Part shown: positions 1 to 6,645 of the stretch, one piece after another
How positions within the stretch are numbered: the stretch's first letter is position 1
How the letters are laid out: every line of letters begins with the position of its first letter
From: Gammaproteobacteria bacterium
GTDB taxonomy: Bacteria; Pseudomonadota; Gammaproteobacteria; Steroidobacterales; Steroidobacteraceae
Assembly (NCBI GenBank): GCA_029857655.1
Contig: JAOUGR010000068.1
Span: 1-9,238, forward strand
Reading direction: 5' to 3'
Length of the DNA stretch: 9,238 nt
Made by a program: the position numbers and the translations under genes
The notes under the pieces: generated by a model
Seen by the model: only the letters and a program-made list of their open reading frames with translations
Databases searched by the model: none
Told to the model about the DNA's origin: nothing

Positions 1-2
1 CT

Positions 3-341
3 CGCTCGCCCTTCGCGCCGCGCACCATGCTTGCGGTCGTCGAAGCCGGAAGATTGCGGTCAGAGATCGAGCGGGCGCTCACGGCCGGCGAGCGGCTCGC
101 GGTACTGGCGCGAAGCCCTGCGACGCTCGCATCGGAGCGGCTGGTCTGGCGTCAACTGGACAGTCGGCCGGCCGAATACGGTCGTGCGCTGTATGCGGCG
201 CTGCGCGAACTCGACCGCGCGGGTGCTGCGCGCATCCTCGTGGAGGGAGTGCCGGGCGGCGAGCCCTGGGCCGCGATCGCCGATCGCCTGCAGCGCGCCG
301 CCGCGCCGAGCGAGGACGGCGCGGTGACCGACGCTACCTGA
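3..341 (+). CDS. Sua5/TsaC-type L-threonylcarbamoyladenylate synthase, C-terminal part (5' end outside the window)
   Basis: The reading frame is open to the left edge, so this is the last ~112 codons of a longer gene. The first visible residues, RSPFAPRTML, fit the linker that joins the YrdC catalytic domain to the Sua5 domain (family form roughly SHYAPRTPL). The rest fits the small Sua5 domain: a GERLAVLAR strand, then a helix with YGRALYAALRELDRAGAARILVE, then a terminal WAAIADRLQRAA helix. The family makes threonylcarbamoyl-AMP from threonine, bicarbonate and ATP for t6A37 modification of ANN-decoding tRNAs in the cytoplasm. The C-terminal domain marks the longer Sua5 form rather than the single-domain TsaC form. 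The internal ATG at 27 is not the real start, because homology continues upstream of it. The stop codon lies inside the tail of the convergent tolC gene (8-bp overlap). The catalytic domain is not visible, so activity cannot be judged. Confidence 0.82.
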   Translation, partial: RSPFAPRTMLAVVEAGRLRSEIERALTAGERLAVLARSPATLASERLVWRQLDSRPAEYGRALYAALRELDRAGAARILVEGVPGGEPWAAIADRLQRAAAPSEDGAVTDAT

Positions 342-1710
342 CCCGCACGTTCTCGATCAGGATCGAATTGATGTCGGCAATGCCCTTGTCATCGAGCGTG
401 CCGGCTGCAAGTCGCAGGCGCAGCACATTCAGCAGGTAGTCGTAACGGCTGCGCGCGTAGTTGGTCTGCGCCTCGAACAGGCGCCTGCGCGCATCCAGCA
501 CGTCCACCGAAGTGCGGGTGCCGACCTCGTACCCTGCTTCGGTCGCCTGCAATGCGGTATTTGCCGATTCGACCGCCTGGCGCAGCGACTGCACGCGCGC
601 GACCTCGGAATTGACGCCGAGATAGGCGTCGCGTGTCTCGCGCTCGGTCTGTCGCGCGGTGCGCTCAAGCCTTTCGCGCGCCGCCTGGTGACGGTACTGG
701 GCCTGCCTCACGCGCGAGGAGGTCGCGCCCCCGGAGTAGAGCGGCACCGTCAACTGCAGGCTGATCGTCGTGTCCATTGAATCCGAGTCATTCGGGGCGC
801 TGGAGCCTCCCGTGACCAGGTCCGAATTGATGTCAGTGCTAGAACGCGACGCTATCAGGTCAATGCTCGGGAAATGCCCACCGCGCTCTGAACTGACGTC
901 CTGGCGTGTGATATCCGCAGCGAGCCGGCTGGAGGTGAGCCGCGCATTCTGGTTCATTGCGAGTTGCACCCAGTCGTCGGCATTGGCGGGATCCGGGCCG
1001 GCGAGCGGCATGTCGGCGCCGGGTCTCGAAAGCTCATCGAAAGTGTTGCCGGTCAGTTCGCGCAACTGTTCCTGCGCTGTCGCGAGATTGCGTTTGGCCT
1101 GAATCAGAGCCGCCGTTGCGGAATCGAACGCGGCCTTGGCTTCCTGCACGTCGGTCACGGCAATCAGGCCGACCTCGAAGCGTTTTTCCGACTGCTCGAG
1201 CTGGCGCGCGATCGCGTCGTGGGCCGCCTGCGCTGCCTCGAGCGTGTCCTGTGCAGCCAGCACGTTGAAGTAGGCTTCCGAGGTCCGCAGGACCAGGTCC
1301 TGCTGTGCCACGTGATAGTCCGCCTCGGCCTGCGCGCTCTCGGCGTCCGCGCGCTTCAGGGCGGCCCAGTTCTGCCAGCGGAATACGCTCTGCCGCAATG
1401 TCACGTCCCAGCTATTGCGTTCGCCTTGCCTCTTAAAATCTCCGGGCTGGCCTTGCGGGCCGAATGGGCTTGTCCCGTCCGAATCGCTGTCGTCGTAGCC
1501 CGCGCCCGCTGTCAACTGCGGCAGTAGCGCGGAGAGTGCCTGCGGCTTCGATTCCCGCGCCGCGAGTCGATTCGCTTCCGCCTCACGGATCAGTGGATCG
1601 TTCCTCAATGCCTGCTCGTAAACCGAGCCGAGGTCGGCTGCGCCTGCCAATGGCATGGCCGCGATGGTGGTCGCAAGCAGCAGCGAGCGAATGCAATGCC
1701 TGGTATTCAT
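334..1710 (-). CDS. tolC: TolC family outer-membrane channel protein
   Basis: This 458-residue protein is the outer-membrane exit duct for tripartite efflux pumps and type I secretion. Residues 1-24 form a signal peptide (basic start, LLLATTIAAMPLAGA, cleavage near AGA|AD). Two outer-membrane efflux repeats follow, about residues 26-220 and 240-440, rich in Ala, Gln and Glu as expected for the helical barrel. The second repeat closely matches E. coli TolC: LTVPLYSGG, VRQAQY, the block EAGYEVGTRTSVDVLDARR, and RYDYLLNVLRLR followed by AGTL. The C-terminal tail is short, and length is normal for the family. The ATG at 1710 is supported by AAGGA at 1721-1725, 10 nt upstream. pcm lies 118 bp upstream on the same strand. 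No inner-membrane pump or adaptor gene is adjacent, so the channel may serve several partners, as TolC often does. Confidence 0.95.
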   Translation of the reverse strand: MNTRHCIRSLLLATTIAAMPLAGAADLGSVYEQALRNDPLIREAEANRLAARESKPQALSALLPQLTAGAGYDDSDSDGTSPFGPQGQPGDFKRQGERNSWDVTLRQSVFRWQNWAALKRADAESAQAEADYHVAQQDLVLRTSEAYFNVLAAQDTLEAAQAAHDAIARQLEQSEKRFEVGLIAVTDVQEAKAAFDSATAALIQAKRNLATAQEQLRELTGNTFDELSRPGADMPLAGPDPANADDWVQLAMNQNARLTSSRLAADITRQDVSSERGGHFPSIDLIASRSSTDINSDLVTGGSSAPNDSDSMDTTISLQLTVPLYSGGATSSRVRQAQYRHQAARERLERTARQTERETRDAYLGVNSEVARVQSLRQAVESANTALQATEAGYEVGTRTSVDVLDARRRLFEAQTNYARSRYDYLLNVLRLRLAAGTLDDKGIADINSILIENVRVR

Positions 1711-1762
1711 GCGAAGACTTTCCTTGGCGCAGGTTGGACAGGGATAACTACTGTTCTACTAG

Positions 1763-1789
1763 TGTATATCACCACATGACCTCCCGCAA
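1763..1789 (-). promoter_or_regulatory. Candidate extended -10 promoter for tolC
   Basis: On the minus strand a TATACA hexamer (plus coordinates 1763-1768) is preceded by TGA, giving an extended -10 of the form TGnTATAnA. A weak -35 (TTGCGG, 1784-1789) sits 15 bp upstream. The hexamer lies in an AT-rich island, positions ~1743-1771, that stands out in this GC-rich window. A start site near 1756 would give a leader of about 45 nt before the tolC ATG at 1710. Two CTACT copies (plus-strand spelling) at 1748-1752 and 1756-1760 lie around the predicted start site. Their role is unknown. Confidence 0.4.
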
Positions 1790-1828
1790 TGCCCCCAAAT
1801 GGGTCGACGGGCGGCAACCTTTGGTCGG

Positions 1829-2485
1829 CTAAAAGTGAAAAAGTGCCGCCGGCGGGGTATTGCACAGGGGCTCGATACAGGTCTCGAACAGGGTTTCGGA
1901 GAGCCAGGCGTCGACCGCCGTGCGTGTGACGAGCCTTGCCTCCATGACCGGCTGCGAGCCGACCACGACAAAAAGGCGGCCGCCGACTGCAAGTGCGCGC
2001 TCGAAGCGTGGATCATAGACGGGCATCGAGCCGGTCACGGCGATCGCCTGGTAGTGGGGTTCAAAGCTGTGATCGAGCGCATCGGCGCATGCCACCCGGA
2101 CGCGCGTGACGCCCAGGCGCTCAAGTGCGCGCGCCGCCCCGTCGGCAAGCGCGGCATGAATCTCGATGCTTTCGACGTCGCCACTGAGGTATTCGAGGCA
2201 GGCGGCAAAGAATCCGGTACCGGTGCCGACCTCGAGTACGCGCTCGCCGCGGTCCAGCCCCAGCGCCTGAAGGATGCGGCCCTCGATCCTGGGCCGCAAC
2301 ATGAATTCGCCATGCCCGATCGGTATGGCGGTATCGGCGAATGCGACTCCGCGATAGGCCTCGGGCACGAAATGCTCGCGCGGGACCGCCGCAAGTGCTT
2401 CCAGAACCCGCGGGTCGAGCACGTCCCAACCGCGAACCTGCTGGTCGATCATCTGCCGGCGAGCGGCATCGGACTTCTCAATCAT
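1829..2485 (-). CDS. Pcm-like (protein-L-isoaspartate O-methyltransferase family) SAM-dependent methyltransferase
   Basis: This is a 218-residue class I methyltransferase. The N-terminus has the Pcm hallmark layout: MIDQQVRGWDVLDPRVLEAL, then VPREHFVPEAY. SAM-binding motif I is VLEVGTGTG (residues 83-91), followed by the acidic ESIEI strand (105-109). Typical Pcm repairs isoaspartyl residues by methylating them from S-adenosylmethionine. However, the usual substrate-loop TISQP-like motif is replaced by EFMLRP (60-65), and the usual AAP-type segment after motif II is TGSMP (151-155). It may therefore be a paralogue with another substrate. The start is taken at ATG 2485, where homology begins, with GGG six bases upstream. 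An in-frame ATG at 2527 would add 14 unsupported residues and overlap a -10-like sequence. It is followed by tolC and probably co-transcribed with it. The family is confident; the substrate is not. Confidence 0.85.
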   Translation of the reverse strand: MIEKSDAARRQMIDQQVRGWDVLDPRVLEALAAVPREHFVPEAYRGVAFADTAIPIGHGEFMLRPRIEGRILQALGLDRGERVLEVGTGTGFFAACLEYLSGDVESIEIHAALADGAARALERLGVTRVRVACADALDHSFEPHYQAIAVTGSMPVYDPRFERALAVGGRLFVVVGSQPVMEARLVTRTAVDAWLSETLFETCIEPLCNTPPAALFHF

Positions 2486-2642
2486 GTTGTTCCCGGCCCT
2501 GGTCATCGGCATTAATACCCGAACCATTATGGTGAATCGCGCAGGGTCTTAGTACAAGCGTGAGATATGCTGCCGAAGACCGCGTTAAGACAACATATTC
2601 AACGGTTCCGCAGCTATCCAGCCTGCGACGAAACCGAAGGGG
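2486..2642. promoter_or_regulatory. Divergent intergenic region with an operator-like palindrome
   Basis: This 157-bp region separates the minus-strand Pcm-like gene from the plus-strand GGDEF-EAL gene, so promoters for both should lie here. A perfect 11-bp palindrome, ACCATTATGGT, occupies 2523-2533. It contains a -10-like CATAAT read on the minus strand (plus 2526-2531), with no convincing -35. A TATTAAT also lies just downstream on the minus strand (plus 2512-2518). On the plus strand TATGCT (near 2566) and CATATT (near 2595) are possible -10 elements, but neither has a good -35. No terminator or small gene is visible. Confidence 0.35.
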
Positions 2643-4838
2643 ATGACAGGCCGAATGACGGTCCCGGTGATTGCTGGTGCCGGATTCGCGATTGTTGCCG
2701 CAGTGCTCGTCGTTGTCATCCTGTTTCAACGGCGCGCGCTGCGCCGGCTCGTGGACGAGGCAGAAACGGAGCATCAGACCGCCCGCGGGCGCGCGGTCGC
2801 CGGTGCCGATGTCGCACGCGCGATGCTGGCCAGCCTGCGCGAGCCCGCGCTTCTGCATGGCGAGCGGATCGAGGCGGTCAATGAGTCCTTCGCGACGCTC
2901 GCGGGCACACCCGTGGCAGACATGCTGGGGCGCAACCTGGCGGACCTGGTCGCCCCGGAGTATGCGGAACTCGTCTCCCTGACCATCGCGCGTGCCCTGT
3001 CGGGCGAATCCGGCCCGGCGATGACCGAGGTCGAGATGTCCGACAGCCACGGCCAGGTGACGCGCCTGGAACTTTCCGGCACGACACTTGATTCCGGCGG
3101 CCGCAGGATCGTGCTGCTGAGCGCGACGGAAATGCTGCCCCATCATGAATCGCCGGCGCAGCCAATGCTGCCGGGCCGCGCGCAGTTCGCGCTCGATTCG
3201 CTGGGCGAAGGCCTGATGACGACCGACGCACAGGGCCGCGTTGACTACATGAACAGGTCCGCCGAAACGTTGACCGGCATAAGGCGCGAAGATGCGCTCG
3301 GGCAGGTGTTCAGCGCGCTGGTCGGCTTTGTCGACGAGCACGATCGCCGGCCGCTGCCGGATCCCGTGCAGCAGTGCCTCGGCGTCGGCAGCCGCGCCAC
3401 GCTCGGCCGGCGGGCGCTTATGATCGCGCGCGCGACCGGCAGTGAAATCGGGATCGAGGCGTCGGCATCGCCGATCCGTGGCGGGGAAGGGGAGATCGCG
3501 GGCGCCGCCATCATGCTGCACGATGTCAGCGAGTCGCGCGGTCTGACACAGCAGATGTCGTACCAGGCGAGTCACGACGCGCTGACCGGGCTGGTGAACC
3601 GCCGCGAATTCGAACGCCGCCTCGGCGAAGCGCTGGAAGTCGCGCGCGCGGGACGGCAGGGCCACGTGATGTGTTACCTGGACCTCGACCGCTTCAAGGC
3701 TGTCAACGACACCAGCGGGCACCTCGCCGGCGACAACATGCTGCGCGAGGTCGCGACGCTGATCCGCGAGGCGGTGCGCGATTCGGACACCGTTGCGCGT
3801 CTCGGCGGTGACGAGTTCGGCGTGCTGCTGGTCGGTTGCCCGCTCGACAAGGCCCGCCAGATCGCCGACGACATCTGGCGCGCGATCGGCGACTACCGCT
3901 TCGTCTGGAAGGACCGGATATTCAGCGTCGGGGTCAGTCTCGGGCTCGTCGAAGTGACCGGCGAGAGCAATTCGATGGAAGAGATCATGAATGCGGCGGA
4001 TTCGGCCTGCTATGTCGCCAAGCGGCAGGCCGGCAGCCATGTTCACGTCTATTCCTCGCACGACGAGGCCATCGCGCGCAGTCGCGGGGAAATCCACTGG
4101 TTGCAGCGATTGCAGGCGGCGCTTCGCGACGGGTTCTTCGAGCTTTATCTGCAGCCGATCGAGCCGACCCGCCAGGGTTCGGTCGGCGGGCCGGCGATGG
4201 AGGTATTCGTGCGGCTGCACGACGCTGGCCAGGCCATCCTGCCGGCGGAATTCTTTCCGGCGGCGGAACGATATCGCCTGATGTCGCTGATCGATCGCTG
4301 GGTGCTCGGCGCGGCACTCGCGGCGCTGACGGCGGGCGCGATCCGGCTGCCCGCCGGGCGCAGCCTGTGCATCAATGTGTCCGGGCAGACGCTGGCCGAC
4401 CCGACCTACCTGGAATTCGTGGTCGAGGAACTGGACCGCAGTGGCGTGATGCCACAGCAGATCTGCTTCGAGGTGTCGGAAACCTCGGTCATCGGCAATC
4501 TTGAGCAATCGCGGCGCTTCATCGACGTGCTGCACGGCATGGGTTGCCGCTTTGCGCTCGATGATTTCGGCACGGACCTTGGCGGCTTCGCCAACCTCAA
4601 GCAGTTGCCGATGGACTACCTGAAGATCGACGGGTCATTCATGCGCGACCTGGCGCGCGATTCGGTCAACCAGGCAATGGTCACAGCCGTCATCAGCATG
4701 GCACGCACGCTGAATTTCCGGCTGATCGCCGAGCAGGTCGAAGACCAGCCGGCGCTGGAGGCAGCACGCGCGATGGGCATCGACTTCGTCCAGGGCCATG
4801 CCATCGGCCGGCCGCGGCCACTCGCGCCCGCGGCCTGA
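2643..4838 (+). CDS. Membrane-anchored PAS-PAS-GGDEF-EAL cyclic-di-GMP signalling protein
   Basis: The protein has 731 residues. One hydrophobic helix (about residues 7-29) is followed by a basic RRALRRL stretch, so the domains probably face the cytoplasm. Two PAS-like sensor regions follow (about 60-160 and 180-305). The GGDEF domain (about 307-465) begins with HDALTGLVNR, has an intact GGDEF at 388-392, and an RxxD inhibitory site (379-382) at the standard five-residue spacing. The EAL domain (about 484-725) keeps the expected metal and catalytic residues: E520 (as EVFVR rather than EALLR), N578, E610, D640-D641, K661, E697 and Q717. Loop 6 reads DDFGTDLGG rather than DDFGTGxSS. Both c-di-GMP synthesis and breakdown are therefore possible. 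AAGGGG (2637-2642) touches the first ATG, so the ATG at 2655 may be the true start. The gene stands alone and ends 4 bp from the convergent DUF885 gene. Confidence 0.93.
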   Translation: MTGRMTVPVIAGAGFAIVAAVLVVVILFQRRALRRLVDEAETEHQTARGRAVAGADVARAMLASLREPALLHGERIEAVNESFATLAGTPVADMLGRNLADLVAPEYAELVSLTIARALSGESGPAMTEVEMSDSHGQVTRLELSGTTLDSGGRRIVLLSATEMLPHHESPAQPMLPGRAQFALDSLGEGLMTTDAQGRVDYMNRSAETLTGIRREDALGQVFSALVGFVDEHDRRPLPDPVQQCLGVGSRATLGRRALMIARATGSEIGIEASASPIRGGEGEIAGAAIMLHDVSESRGLTQQMSYQASHDALTGLVNRREFERRLGEALEVARAGRQGHVMCYLDLDRFKAVNDTSGHLAGDNMLREVATLIREAVRDSDTVARLGGDEFGVLLVGCPLDKARQIADDIWRAIGDYRFVWKDRIFSVGVSLGLVEVTGESNSMEEIMNAADSACYVAKRQAGSHVHVYSSHDEAIARSRGEIHWLQRLQAALRDGFFELYLQPIEPTRQGSVGGPAMEVFVRLHDAGQAILPAEFFPAAERYRLMSLIDRWVLGAALAALTAGAIRLPAGRSLCINVSGQTLADPTYLEFVVEELDRSGVMPQQICFEVSETSVIGNLEQSRRFIDVLHGMGCRFALDDFGTDLGGFANLKQLPMDYLKIDGSFMRDLARDSVNQAMVTAVISMARTLNFRLIAEQVEDQPALEAARAMGIDFVQGHAIGRPRPLAPAA

Positions 4839-4860
4839 ACGGCTAGCGAGCCTGGTTCAG
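4835..4860. terminator. Hairpin at the convergent gene junction, possible bidirectional terminator
   Basis: CTGAAC (4835-4840) and GTTCAG (4855-4860) are perfect inverted repeats. Inside them GGCT (4841-4844) pairs with AGCC (4849-4852) around an AGCG loop, with a 2-nt TG bulge on one side. The stem holds the TGA of the GGDEF-EAL gene and the TAG of the DUF885 gene. There is no T-run on either side, so it is not a classical Rho-independent terminator. It could slow polymerase, protect both mRNA 3' ends, or be a by-product of coding constraint. Confidence 0.35.
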
Positions 4861-6498
4861 CGTGCGGATCTCGTCGTCCTGGCCGGTGAGCTGCCAGCGA
4901 ATCAGCGAAACGGGGATCATGCCGGCACGGTTCACGTCGCCAAAATAGCGCTTGAGTGTGAACTCCGCGCCCAGCTTGTCCGAATAATCCTTCATCAGCC
5001 TTTCCAGCATGTACTTGCCGGTCACGTAACTCGAGCCGTAACCCGGCTGGCGCAGGTAGAGCTGTTGCTCGAAGCCGAGCAGGTCGAGGTCCGGCCGCAT
5101 CCAGCCGCGTGGCGTCCACTTCACCTGGAATGCCTTGGCCTGCTGGATGTCGATCATATTGGCGTGTGCATAGAGTGATGCGAGCCCACGCGCAGCGCGC
5201 TGGGCGAGCATGATCCAGACGATTTCCCGCGCGCGAGGCGCATCGTCGTACAAGCCTGCGTGCAGCATGAATTCTTCCATCGCGGTCGCCATGCCCTCGG
5301 CACGGCTGTCCCAGATGTTGTACAGCAGCGCTCCTCGCCGGACCGGGCTCTCATGCGGATCGTCACGCATCTGCGCGAGGTCCCACCAGTGGTAGAAGTG
5401 CGTGTAAAGCGTCAGCGGTTCGTAATGTGTCGCGATGGCGAAGAAGTTCCGGGTCTCGATCGGCACGAATTCGCCCATTTGCGCGCGCAGCGCCGGGTCC
5501 ATGTAATCGCGCATCGGGAACAGGTCCCTGTCCGCCAGGAAGGCGATCAACTTCGTGACCGCCTCGTTGGCGCGCAGTTCGTATTCCTCGGGTGTTGCGA
5601 TCACCGGCATCGGCGGCAGCGCGCGATTCCGCTCTTCCTCGAGCTTCAGCGCGGCGTGCGCCCGCGCCAGTTCGCGCTTCAGGACGGCCACTTCCTCGTC
5701 CCAGGTCATCGGTATCAGGTGGACATGCTGCAGGCTCCAGCTGTAATTCTCCTTGCCGACGCCGGAGGGACCGTCTTTCGACGGCGCCTGCTGCTGCAAC
5801 CATCCGACGAATCGCACGGTCGCTTCGCGCGCTGCGTGGATTGCCCGGCGCAGCGGCTTTCCGCTGCCCGTGGTTTTCTGCGCGAGTGCATCGAGCGCCT
5901 CGACCTGTTTCTGCATCGATCCGGTGCCCGTGACCCAGAGATCGCGCGCATTGCCGGTCAGATTCACCTCCGCCTGCCCTAGCAGCGCGGGGATGATGGA
6001 CAACTCGGCAGCAAGCTTGGCCTCTGCCGCCGGCGAGAGCGGGTATTCGTAGGTCCACAACTCTGCCAGGTGGTGGTGCGTCGGGCCCTCGTGCGCGGGC
6101 GTGTCGCTCTGTTCGGTCCAGACAGTCGTGTAGAAAGCGGGGTCGCGCGCCCAGGGTTGCAACACCCGGATGTAGAAATCCATGCCGTTCATCTCGGCGC
6201 GCACGATCTGGTAATCGATCTGCTGCTCGACGGTCCAGGATGCGGGGTCGAAAGCCGCGAGCCGTTGCTGATACGTCTTCAGCTGCTGGTAGCGCTGCGC
6301 GAATGTCGCGGCCGTGTAGTCAGGTGCGCCATCGCGATCGGGCGGCTGCTCGAAGGCGCGCCATTCAGTGAACAGGGCGACCAGGTCCTGGTAACCGCCG
6401 GCACCGGCGGCCTCGGGCGAGGCGCCGGCCTGGGCCGTGATCATGATTGCGAGGGCCGCAATGAACGCAAATCGACGAAGTCCCGGGTGCAATTGCAT
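4843..6498 (-). CDS. Secreted DUF885-family protein (putative hydrolase)
   Basis: The protein has 551 residues from ATG 6498. It starts with a clear signal peptide (residues 1-26, MQLHPGLRRF then a hydrophobic core ending AQAGA), so it is exported. The frame continues upstream to 6630, but that would bury the signal peptide, so 6498 is preferred; GGAAA lies about 8-9 nt upstream. DUF885 features are the AEGMATAMEEFMLHAGLYDD segment (about 400-419, family form EGWALYAE...G.Y.D) and, near the C-terminus, PGYGSSYVTGKYMLERL (485-501). Many family members carry an HExxPGHH metal motif about 40-50 residues before the EG pair. Here that position reads THFYHWWDL, so the motif is absent or degenerate. 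Family members are thought to be peptidase-like, but I assign no substrate. It is last in the block, 147 bp after the M14-like gene, with its own candidate promoter. Confidence 0.88.
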   Translation of the reverse strand: MQLHPGLRRFAFIAALAIMITAQAGASPEAAGAGGYQDLVALFTEWRAFEQPPDRDGAPDYTAATFAQRYQQLKTYQQRLAAFDPASWTVEQQIDYQIVRAEMNGMDFYIRVLQPWARDPAFYTTVWTEQSDTPAHEGPTHHHLAELWTYEYPLSPAAEAKLAAELSIIPALLGQAEVNLTGNARDLWVTGTGSMQKQVEALDALAQKTTGSGKPLRRAIHAAREATVRFVGWLQQQAPSKDGPSGVGKENYSWSLQHVHLIPMTWDEEVAVLKRELARAHAALKLEEERNRALPPMPVIATPEEYELRANEAVTKLIAFLADRDLFPMRDYMDPALRAQMGEFVPIETRNFFAIATHYEPLTLYTHFYHWWDLAQMRDDPHESPVRRGALLYNIWDSRAEGMATAMEEFMLHAGLYDDAPRAREIVWIMLAQRAARGLASLYAHANMIDIQQAKAFQVKWTPRGWMRPDLDLLGFEQQLYLRQPGYGSSYVTGKYMLERLMKDYSDKLGAEFTLKRYFGDVNRAGMIPVSLIRWQLTGQDDEIRTLNQAR

Positions 6499-6550
6499 GT
6501 GATGATTTCCAGGAGTTTTGGATCCGGCGACGGCAGGTCGCGAATGCGCC

Positions 6551-6579
6551 AACGTAGCCTCAGTCCGGTTGATTGACAA
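6551..6579 (-). promoter_or_regulatory. Candidate sigma-70 promoter for the DUF885 gene
   Basis: On the minus strand a -35 TTGTCA (plus 6574-6579, five of six matches to TTGACA) is separated by exactly 17 bp from TACGTT (plus 6551-6556, three of six matches to TATAAT). Transcription would start near 6544 and give a leader of about 45 nt before the ATG at 6498. The location in the 147-bp gap fits independent expression of this gene. The -10 is weak. Confidence 0.4.
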
Positions 6580-6614
6580 GCCGTCTTGAGCGGTAGCGGT
6601 ATCCGGCGCTCGGT

Positions 6615-6632
6615 GCGCGGCATTTGCCACGC
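6615..6632 (-). terminator. Hairpin downstream of the M14-like gene, weak terminator candidate
   Basis: GCGCGGC (6615-6621) and GCCACGC (6626-6632) form a seven-pair stem, one pair being G-U on the minus-strand RNA, closed by a four-base loop. It begins about 13 bases after the stop of the M14-like gene and lies upstream of the DUF885 promoter candidate. No T-run follows, so intrinsic termination is uncertain. It may act as an mRNA 3' stabiliser. Confidence 0.3.
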
Positions 6633-6645
6633 CGCCGGAGCCCGC

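Noticed and set aside
1751..1766. CTGT start of a possible LexA box upstream of tolC.
   Set aside because: The second half-site reads TGTA instead of ACAG at the required spacing.
2486..2527. Longer N-terminus for the Pcm-like protein, starting at ATG 2527.
   Set aside because: The added 14 residues have no family support and the codon overlaps the palindrome and a -10-like hexamer; homology begins at about 2485.
2478..4535. A 685-codon open frame on the minus strand, opposite the GGDEF-EAL gene.
   Set aside because: It lies antisense to a gene with intact conserved motifs, is rich in Arg, His, Gln and Ala with no recognisable domain, and runs through the intergenic region into the Pcm-like gene out of frame. 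This is the usual effect of high GC codon use.
5260..5982. A 240-codon open frame on the plus strand.
   Set aside because: It is antisense to the DUF885 gene and its composition is that of a shadow frame, with no motif or ribosome site.
6070..6093. HEGPTHHH in the DUF885 protein as a possible zinc motif.
   Set aside because: It resembles HExxPGHH in letters but lies about 260 residues before the EG segment, not about 45, and its spacing is one residue short. Probably coincidence, though a role in metal binding cannot be excluded by eye.
6573..6578. A perfect TTGACA on the plus strand.
   Set aside because: No -10 element lies 16-19 bp downstream and no plus-strand gene follows; the same bases serve the minus-strand -35 candidate.
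6499..6630. Longer N-terminus for the DUF885 protein, starting at 6630.
   Set aside because: It would place 44 extra residues before a normal signal peptide and run over the candidate promoter and hairpin.
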